This document shows positions 55,880 to 64,000 of a DNA stretch of 64,000 nucleotides, one piece after another. The DNA comes from Silene latifolia (Eukaryota; Streptophyta; Magnoliopsida; Caryophyllales; Caryophyllaceae). Location of the stretch: positions 200,759,325 through 200,823,324 of the forward strand of contig NC_133536.1 of NCBI RefSeq assembly GCF_048544455.1, given 5' to 3'. The number at the start of each line of letters is the position of its first letter. Position 1 is the first letter of the stretch. The notes beneath the pieces are model-generated. The model saw only the letters and a list, made by a program, of their open reading frames with translations. It was not told the DNA's origin and did not search any database. Both the position numbers and the translations under genes were made by a program.

Positions 55880-57886
55880 CTAGTTTGTTTTGTTTTAATT
55901 TTTTCGCAATTTCATGTTTTATTAGAATTAGGAATAAATTATAGACTAATTAGCTATTTTGAGTTGTGATTTGTAGGTGTTGGAAGAGGAGAAGATGCCT
56001 TTTGAAGAATAGCATACTACCCCATGTTGTAACCCCGTTCGGGGTCGTAACATTTCCGTTTCTTCAAAAAAAAAAAAAATTTTAAAAAAAAAATTAAAAA
56101 AAGCCAACGGTTAACCCCGATCGGGGTCGTGACTTTCTTCCTTATTACGCGTTTTAATAAAAGACGGGATATGCTAATATTTTCCATATGCTTCAAAAGC
56201 AAAGGACGGTACTCCTTCTCTCTATTTTTCTTCATTTCTCAGTCAAATCACATCCGAAAACCTCTATTAGCATCAAGGACTTCGTCCCCACCGGATTTTG
56301 ACCCATTTTTCTTGATGAGATGCTAAGTGGAGGAATCCCCCAATATTTATGCTAGCTTAGGGGAGGCTCGTTAGTCTAGTAAGTTTTATTTCCTTTGCAT
56401 TTTAGTTTAATTTCTCGCAACCCATTAGACATGACCTCTAGTCCTTCTTGTTTTATGCTTTGAGCCATTTTTATGGTTTCGTTGGGTAGTTTAATTGTGG
56501 CACATTGAGGACAATGTTATGTTTAGCTTGGGGGGAGATTGCATTTGCATATAGTGTAGTTTGCATGTAGTGTAGATTTAGTGAGAATTTTTGAAAAAAT
56601 TGTGTTGTTTTTGCTCTAATTCTTCGCTTGTCCTACTTATACCCTCTTGTTTGTCCTATGTTTAGCTTGATAGCTCTTGATTCGCTACTTTTGACGGGAT
56701 ATAGCATGTATGGGGATGTCTTGACATAGTAGGTGAAAGATGGAAATTAAACCAAGTAGGCTTGATCTTGACTTTTGGCAAGCTACAAAATTGGTAAGGT
56801 AGAACCTCCTTAAAGGCCATTTCATCTTTATTTGGTCTCACTTAAGTGAGTGGTAGGTCTCCTTATGGTGTGTGTTACATTAAAACGCACAAATATGGTC
56901 TTCTTTTCATCTCTTTTAAGCATTACTTTTATTTTGCTATGCATTTTTGAAGCCAAATTCACATTAATAAATTTGCCCATTTTCTAGCCCCCTTCACATG
57001 TTCTTATTCCCTAGCTACATTAAAAATAACCTACCCTTGTTAAAGCTAGTAGCTATGTCTTTTGGTGATGGGATGCTCAAAATTGGAATGTTCTTTAAAA
57101 TTTATGTCATTGTGAATTTGTTTGCCGGATGTCATTGTTTTCCGGTTGTGCTATGAAAGAAAGAATTAGAGTTGAAGAAAAAGAAAAAGAAAAAGAAAAA
57201 GAAATAAAAAAATGAGAAAAAAAGGATGAGAAAAAAAATGAAAAGAAAAAAAGAAAAGAAAATATTTGTTTGATGAAGTTGATGTGAATAATAAGTGGTA
57301 GAAGAAGAAGAAGTTAAGATTTCTCATATGGTTAATTATATATTTTGGAGAAATTCTTAAGGTTTGTAATGTAAGAAGTCATTTATCTTCTAATTGGGTT
57401 ATTTTGGGTTGGAATGAGCATTTTCTCATGGCTTTGTTGCTAGCTTAACACTAGCTCCACATATCCATAATCATTTGTCCCCCTTATGTCCCATATCACA
57501 ATAAAGCCTTCTTCTAACCCTTTGGCTTCATTATTTGCTTGCATTTGGTTGTTTTGGCTTATGATTTGATTGATTACCATATTAGATTGCGGGCACACTC
57601 TCATGAGTCGAGGATAGTTGAGTGATTATTCACATAAATGTCCGTTACACAAAATTGAGTTATGAGTGGACCGTGAGAGTCCGAAAGTCAAAAGATCATG
57701 CAAGAGCCGAAAAGTTTACTTGAAATCTTCTACGCTACGCCGCCATGTAAATCTCATCCATGATTTTGCTTATCCTTATGCCCATGTTGTTTTGGGATTT
57801 GAATCAATTGTTTGTTAGCTACTTGGGATTTGCAATGTTGGGATGATCTTGCTTGAGGACAAGCAAGGACTTAGCTTGGGGGAGTT
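55880..57886. other. Noncoding 3' internal region of the Tat-like element
   Basis: No pol domains. Repeated CCCCGTTCGGGGTCGTAAC and CCCCGATCGGGGTCGTGAC lie near 56032 and 56117. An A/T-rich run is at 56065-56102. A GAAAAA purine microsatellite occupies 57174-57260. The polypurine tract closes it at 57871-57885. Confidence 0.8.
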
Positions 57887-59295
57887 TGATAAGTGCATAT
57901 TTTATATATTTTAACCCCTTATATTAGTTTGATTTTACATATTATTTAGCACTTATCAAAGTGTTTTTAAGCTAATATTGTGTTTCTAGTGCAATTGCGT
58001 GTACAAGTGTGTTTTATAGGAAAATGAGCTAAAGTACTATAAAATATGCCAACACTAGAAGCAAAGCTAAGTATGAGAGCAAGATTGGACTAAGTGTTGG
58101 AAGTGCATGGATTTTGCATGAATAAAGTGTTGGATCAAAATGAAAATGCAAGCAAGGTCAATATGCAAGTCAAGCCCAAATTCAAAGTCCAAATTATGGT
58201 GGAAAATATTGGATGCTAAGAAGAGCTTAGGATGCTTGAAAATTATTAAGATGCTCACCTTAATGCTCTTAATCACACCATTAAACAAGGGATTAATGGC
58301 TCACATGGGATTCTCTAGGCAATTACTCAAGAAATTAAGAGAAAATATTTGGGGTTGACCCCTTGTATTTGTTCTAAGTTTCACCCCTTATTTCCTATAT
58401 AAAGGGTGTAGACTTCAACCTTTTTTTTTACTACACACCATCTATTCTTACACACTTTTACATATAATTCTCTCTAAATTTAGTAGTTAGTTTAGATTAA
58501 CTCTTAGTTTAGTTTAGTTTAGATTTACTTTATGTTATTTACATTTCCTATTTATATTACAAGTTATAAAACAATTTATATTTGCAAGTTAATTATATTA
58601 CAAGTATTGTTCTTCCATTTCTAGTCCATTTCCATTCAAGGTAATTCTATCTTTATTTTAATTATGTTATTTATCATTTCATTTAGCATTAGTTTAGTTT
58701 ATATTTTCACAATGTTAGAGTGGTTGCATTTGTCTAAGGAGCAAGGGAAACCATGCATGATTAAGTAATATATAAATGTCAAAATGAGGTTAAGTTAATA
58801 TTGATAAATTGTTTCTCACATGTTTGCAACATCAGGTTTAATCTTTGTTTAAAGGCCTTATTCATTGATTAAGTTTGTTCATTCGTTCTAAAAGTCGAGA
58901 GGCATGGAATTGAATTAGACTAAACATGTGTAGTAGGACGACCTAGTCATGGACGAGAGTTTCTCTAGGACCCGGTCTATGGTTGACACTAATATCGTAA
59001 GGTGGGTGTCTTTAAGCCTAAACAATTGACAATATTATTATTACCAAGTTTAACATAATCATATATTTACGTAATTGGCATGTGTGACCCGACCTCCCTA
59101 GACATTTTATTTATTATTTTTTTATTACATCAAACCAATCAACCAAAGCAAACGTTAATCTACCAAGGTAAAATTCAATCCATAACAACTAAATTATAAA
59201 ATCCCGTCTCCTTTGGGTTCGACCCCTAAGTACTACATTAATTTGTTACCTAGGGTATAAATATTATCTTTGCATAGGTGTCCGATAGCCTATCA
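57887..59295 (+). repeat. Tat-like 3' LTR (1409 bp)
   Basis: Same ends as the 5' LTR with few differences. The main one is absence of a repeated GAGCTAAAT unit near 58025. Confidence 0.95.
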
Positions 59296-59300
59296 TTGGG

Positions 59301-59570
59301 CATCCTACTCGAACATATCGTGAAGATTATCCATCCATGATATCAGAATTATCTAATCGATGATTAATTTTATTAGAACTAAAAAAGATTTTAAGTTGAG
59401 CCTTACTAATTTTTTTAATTTTTTTCTGGGAATGTTTTGATTTTTTGGTAAATCTTGCCATGCTGCAGTCGAAAAACCTAAAAACCTAATTTTCGTAGAA
59501 AAAAGTTAGAGCATCTCTCTCTAGAAGCCATTTTTCCTTCAAGGCAGAGTTAAAGGGAGATATTTTACAA
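59301..59570 (-). pseudogene. L1 LINE 5' UTR and ORF1 N-terminus
   Basis: The minus strand has a short leader and ATG at 59461 starting MARFTKKSKHSQKKIKKISK, a lysine-rich LINE ORF1 start. An in-frame stop (DIMDG*) precedes the Tat-like insertion. It joins the ORF1 region at 45453-44240 once the LTR element is removed. Confidence 0.65.
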
Positions 59571-60506
59571 ATTTCATGACATGGCTACTTATTTAACTTT
59601 CCTTTTTGATTTAATCACATATGATATGAATGCAAAAGCGAAATAAAATAACGAACAATTGTTGTGGTACGGATCGAACTCCTGACTCGTTAGAGAGGGA
59701 CATGTTTGATTATGTGGGGATGTTTGACTAAAAGTACGCCGAGATTTCGAGTCAACGAGATATTTGCTCGAAATAGACCTATATTTTGAACAATGGATGC
59801 TTAAGTTAAAGATCTATTTAACTTGAAGCGATGAATGAAGTTAAAGACCTATTTCTCTTAAATCAAAGATGTGAAGTATCGTCTCAAATCTGTATCAAGC
59901 CTTGACCAGTTTTTCAACTTTTTATCATCAATATTATGTAAAATAACAAAATACAAAAATCCTATTTATATTAGTTAGTTACGTATCTAATAGTAGGAAA
60001 ACTAATAATTTAACCAGATTCCTAATTCTATCAACTATTAAATTTCGAATTGCATACCAACTGTCTTATTTTATCATATTAGATAACTAATCAAAGAGTC
60101 CTAATTGAGTTACCTCTTGCACATCCAGAATCGTATCAACATAGTTAACGTTTACTAATGTTATCTTATAAACTAACTTAACATGATACACACATCTCAC
60201 CTCAAACACCATAACCCCACCCATAACCACCATAACTCCCACCAACCTCCACCTTTTTTCTTTTGTCCTTACTACCTACTGCCTCCGCTTTGTGCTCTTT
60301 GATTACACCATTGTCTACATCGTCTTGATTACTTATAACTAAAAGGGAGGTTATGGAGTGTGGAAGTGGACACTCAAATTAAAGTTGGTTATTAGCAAGA
60401 ATAGCAGTGGTGAGAATGAAAATCAATCCTTTTTTAGCGCAAACTTTTAGTGAGATCAAACAAATTTTTACAAGAAATTAATGGATTATTATTATTGTTA
60501 CTGTTT
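59571..60506. other. Intergenic, nothing recognised
   Basis: AT-rich with no supported features. GGATCGAACTCCTGACTCG near 59671 resembles a Pol III B-box phrase on the minus strand, but no A-box or TSD was found. Confidence 0.4.
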
Positions 60507-61990
60507 TTTTATAAGGAGAAGTGGATTACTTCCAAACTAACTAAGAATGGAAAAACAAACAGAAGCAAAATAAACTAGAAAGGAAATAACGGAATGAAAC
60601 AAGACCAAACCACTCCACCCTTGTCTTGTTGGATTAGCTGAAGGAGCTTAGTTGGTAGAATAGTATGATCAACCCGACAAAGCTTATGCGGTTGTTAAAC
60701 TCCAAGGTTGGTTATCCAATCAACACAATTGTTTGCGTCTCGATACACATGTTGAATTCGAACCCACTAAACTGTATCCTTGATAAATGCTTGCAGATCT
60801 CCATCAAATGTGAATGTGAAGATAGGGATGACTGGACCATCTCCACAATATTGGCAACAAGCATCGAGCTATAAGCTTCGCTCTTGTGACCGTCGCAACC
60901 CCCAATTTTTAAGCATATGCCTCAATGATTTGACCAGCCTAGTTTTGGAAAATGCCACCTGCCCCCGATAAAACCGAGTTTCCTTTTGATGATTCATCGA
61001 TATTTAAGACAACTCATTCAATTGGTGGAGCCACCCAACGAATAAACACCTCCCTGCCCATTTGTTCTCTCGTTTTGGGGCACAAATCTGTCACTTCATT
61101 GGCGTTAATAACCTCCCATAAGCGCTGCATAATAAATGTATACCTATTACCTGGGACATCCTCAACACGACCAAACACCCGACAATTTCTCCATCGCCAA
61201 AACCACCACACTATCACCATGAAAGTTGTAGCCCATGAACGCAGCTCGTCACAACCCTTATGTTTTAGATTGAATACTACTTCTTCCTTAATGTCCATAA
61301 ATTCATGAAATTTTGGATTTTTGACAAAAAAGAACAAATTCCAAACTCTTCTTGCTTTTGTGCAGTCACGAAGGAGATGAAGAGTCGTCTCATCTCTATC
61401 TCCACAAACTCCACAACATGGATCATCGTAAAATTCCTTTTAGTACGATTCACGTTAATCATTATACGGTCATGCATAAGCAACCAAAGAAATAATCTCA
61501 TTCTCTGTGGTGCCCATGTTTTCCATGTGAGCTTCCAAATGTCACCTTATTCTCTATCAGGGCTCCCACGAATAAGTTTCACCGCTGACTTAATCGAAAA
61601 GAAACCAGACGGAGTTCTTGTCCAATAAACTTAATCCCCATTCCGTTCCCCTGAGATAACATCAAAAGAGACTATTGTTTATAAGATTTCAGAGGGTAAA
61701 AATTCAGCAAACACCTCCCAACGCCATCCCGTTTGCTCGTCTCGTATGTCTTCAACCTTGTAGTCTAGCTGCTCGCTTGGTATGGAGCTGGTAGAGAATT
61801 AACAGAGAGGGCTAAAAGAAATATTTGCCACAGAATAAATTTGTGGGTAAATAAATTTCGTAACGATTGTGGCATTTTTGTGGCAAGAGTGATTATTAGC
61901 CAAGTCTTTATCCTAATTCGTGGGGAAGATGAATTTTGGCAACAAGAAAAGTTTTCCATTGACATAATTTTTTTTCTTATATATTGAATC
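60507..61990 (-). pseudogene. LINE ORF2 C-terminus (zf-RVT and RNase H)
   Basis: On the minus strand RLFLWLLMHDRIMINVNRTK RN (61501 downward) is the zf-RVT domain of plant LINEs. IVWWFWRWRNCRVFGR and then a W..PP segment (to 61014) form the link to RNase H. LNIDESSKGNSVLSGAGGIF begins the RNase H, interrupted by stops. An A-rich end (TATAAAAAAACA) lies near 60510. It is a different copy from the L1 5' half at 44-59 kb because its orientation and order do not fit one element. Confidence 0.75.
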
Positions 61991-62199
61991 AAAAATTTTC
62001 AATGCCTGCAGGGTAAAATCAACTCGGACCCCTTCATTCTTTTTTCTCATTGTTGCAGTCTCTGCATCTGATTATTCCTTTGTCGCACGTAAATATTACA
62101 TCCTGTCATGATTGGAGTAGTAAAAAGAGACGCATCAAAAGAAAGAAGACGTTTCATACATGACACGATCATGTTTACTAGAAGAAGCCACAAGTAGAC

Positions 62200-62535
62200 T
62201 CAGTCGACGCCGGTGGTACCAGAACCTGAAACGGCCTTAGCAAGCCAATAGTTTTGCCTATGATCTTTGTGCTCCTCGGCTGGAGTGACCCCACTACACC
62301 AAGCATATTTGCATACGTTGATCTCCAGCTTTCCGTGAGCTCTCTAAAAAAGTAAAAACAAGAAAAAGATTAGAAACAATTTATAAAAAGAAAATCCCAA
62401 TTGAAACCCATATACGCGGAATTAATCCTCACATAAAGCGATGTGTTTGAGAATCCCGTTTCTTGTCTTAGAAAGATAGTTATAGCCTGGAATACACGAA
62501 AACGGAACACCATCTTCAGTTTTATGGTTCCCCAT
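62200..62535 (-). CDS. Candidate two-exon small gene, 80 aa, unrecognised
   Basis: Exon 1 (62535-62433) starts MGNHKTEDGVPFSCIPGYNY in a good plant start context (GCAATGGG) and ends before GTGAGG. Exon 2 (62339-62200) reads HGKLEINVCKYAWCSGVTPA, then KDHRQNYWLAKAVSGSG and TGVD, TGA. An AG at 62340-62341 makes the join in frame; upstream AGs would give a stop. I do not recognise it. There are no transmembrane or signal-peptide features. The acceptor choice is a weak point; it could be a gene fragment. Confidence 0.4.
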
Positions 62536-62610
62536 TGCTAATTTCGTAAAATTGAGAAGAAAAAACGAGGGGTTGAGGTAAATGTTGGGAGTTTACGGGA
62601 CCGAGTGACT

Positions 62611-63120
62611 ATTTCTCCGCTTCTCAACCTATTATGTTGATTCTTGCAACATTTTACTCCTCTAATCGTTTTCCCTTAAGTTTTGCAAGCACACTCTTGT
62701 TTTGGTTACCTATAACAATAATCACATAAATTATCATTGTCAATAAAACTCTCGGGGTTTTATTTGATTAGGTAATGCTATTTTAACCATTAATTTAGAT
62801 TCATTGGCCTTGAGTCGGTCTAGTTAGCTACTAAATATCACATCTAGCTTAAGTTCAAGCGGAACCCAACTTAGACTCTCAGGGGACGAGTTTATTCAGA
62901 CTCTTACGAGCTTTTATGAGGAACTTGACTCCCTACTTTATCTTTTTTTCATTCTATAATTTCGCCCCAAGCCTCATCTTGCTCCATTGGTGCATCTTCA
63001 AGCTCTACTGCTTAAGATTGATAGCATTTCTCCGATTATCAACCTATTATATTTATTCTTGCGAATTTTACTCCTCTAATCGTCTTCTTCTATTTGTTTT
63101 TGTATGTATACTCTCTTGTT
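62611..63120 (+). repeat. Direct repeat, about 95 bp, 415 bp apart
   Basis: ATTTCTCCG...TCAACCTATTAT...TTTTACTCCTCTAATCGT occurs at 62611-62705 and again at 63026-63120, moderately diverged. No LTR or MITE ends recognised. Confidence 0.7.
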
Positions 63121-63938
63121 TAAGGTTAGTGTTTTGTAATTTCAATTTTATGGGTCAGTGACGATTAATGATAATCTTGCTTGATAATCATGTATTTTAT
63201 CTTGACTTTTCCTATCACCCAAAATGTGTAAAGCTGAACCTCACACATTTGGTATTTATTGATGATTTGATGATTTGTTTTTTTTACTAGAGTGGATGTG
63301 CCCTCAGTGAAAGTAGTAGTCCACTATCTTGAAACTTTTAAATTTGTTGAGATGTGATGATCCATATGATACTTTCAGGTCATATTGGGGAGCAATGTTA
63401 CATACATATGCTATGAGATTATTGCTTTTGGTTGTGGGTGTTTAATTTATTCAGTCACACGGGCGAGCGTGGGCTTGATCTTTAGTAACGTTGGCACCCC
63501 TAGCACTTTAGTTTATCAAGTATTCGAGTTTGTAGCTAACTAGAATGTATACATAATTAGTGTACGACTTTCCGTGTTAATTAGATTTGTATTTGGTTCG
63601 AGTTTAAAAAATAGTGTAATTTTAGTAATCTATTTATTTATTTAGTATTTTATATTGTTGTAAGTTTTGATAGTATTATATCGTGTTACGCCGTGATTGT
63701 AACACAACCTATTAGTCGGGATATATTGCCCTGTAAGGTACCCCAATAATAAGTGGTGTTACAACCGTGTTATATGTGTGATGCATTTTTGAGCTTTGGT
63801 CGGCTATTTAAAACCCAATCGCTAAGGAGAACACAAATAGAATGGAATAAAAAGTGTAAAATCTTAGTTTCGAATGAGCACAATCCAAATAAACTGTGGA
63901 TCTTGTGATAAACGGTAGTATTCCATATGCATTAGTTT
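63121..63938. other. Intergenic, possible LTR debris
   Basis: ACCCCAATAATAAGTGGTGT and a GTTACAA-like end near 63740-63765 hint at an old LTR, but no partner or TSD was found. Nothing else supported. Confidence 0.35.
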
Positions 63939-64000
63939 TAGAGATGGCGATTGGGTCACTCGATCGGGTTGGTTATGGACCAGCTTAAAGTGAGCCAGGT
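63939..64000. mobile_element. Third GGGTC-type hAT element, cut by window end
   Basis: TAGAGATGGCGATTGGGTCA matches the TAGAGGTGGCAATCGGGT terminus of 34261-34807. Only the first 62 bases are in the window. Confidence 0.6.

Larger units (their letters stand above)
45459..59295 (+). mobile_element. Nonautonomous Tat/Athila-like LTR element
   Basis: The LTRs are 45459-46873 and 57887-59295, highly similar. The TSD is TTGGG (45454-45458 and 59296-59300). TTTTGGCGCCGTTGCCGGGG follows the 5' LTR, a common Tat/Athila PBS context. AGCTTGGGGGAGTTTGATAA spans the polypurine tract and the start of the 3' LTR. The internal region has one gag-like ORF and no pol. A CACTA element (47729-55540) splits that ORF. 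It landed in the L1 ORF1 region. Confidence 0.95.

Noticed and set aside
59665..59700. Possible tRNA or SINE on the minus strand
   Set aside because: A B-box-like phrase is visible, but no A-box, tail or TSD supports it.

Overview
The window looks like nuclear DNA of a flowering plant (eudicot). It is AT-rich, its genes have introns, and it carries plant-type transposable elements from almost every order. Caryophyllales is my guess from overall flavour (dense Stowaway elements, RTE LINEs, Tekay-like chromoviruses); the sequence alone does not prove it.

Intact host coding content is small. The only confidently complete gene is a four-exon, minus-strand bHLH/ACT-like regulator of 159 residues (10215-12330). 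A possible two-exon 80-residue gene lies at 62200-62535. The last two exons of an unrecognised acidic-tailed protein lie at 35238-35560, both on the minus strand.

Layout. 1-9004: an L1-type LINE whose RNase H domain is split by an Ogre-like LTR remnant. That remnant holds a Tat/Athila-like solo LTR, which holds a chromovirus solo LTR. The LINE's poly(A) abuts a second LINE fragment that contains a young 2.6-kb copia element coding only gag and protease. 9085-9674: nonautonomous hAT. 10215-13039: bHLH gene with two Stowaway MITEs in introns and a Mutator-type MITE upstream. 13858-18830: SINE, Stowaway, and a TRIM with a Mutator MITE in its LTR. 19935-21130: tandem array with pair-and-gap higher-order spacing. 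22187-25488: Mutator-type element carrying a 5'-truncated RTE LINE. 27471-32127: Helitron with a tandemly repeated 5' end and a helicase relic. 34261-34807: second hAT copy. 35659-44165: chromovirus with decayed gag-pol and phased palindrome arrays. 44171-45453 and 59301-59570: 5' half of an L1 LINE (minus strand), split by a nonautonomous Tat-like element (45459-59295). That element is split by a CACTA element (47729-55540), which carries pieces of two host genes and is itself interrupted by a 3.7-kb mariner-like element (51352-55027). 60507-61990: another LINE ORF2 tail. 63939-64000: start of a third hAT copy.

The most interesting locus is the CACTA element. It has captured intron-containing fragments of a clathrin-assembly (ANTH) gene and a heparanase-like (GH79) gene. 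The last captured heparanase exon is followed at once by its own inverted copy, making a near-perfect 29-bp stem that could feed small RNAs against the parent gene. Second is the set of ACTCGATCGAGT palindromes spaced about 21 bp apart, just upstream of the chromovirus LTR TATA-like box and again in its leader. Third is an opposite-strand second ORF inside the mariner element.

Insertion order was inferred from target-site duplications (TSDs) read directly from the sequence. Family names come from recognised motifs, not database searches.
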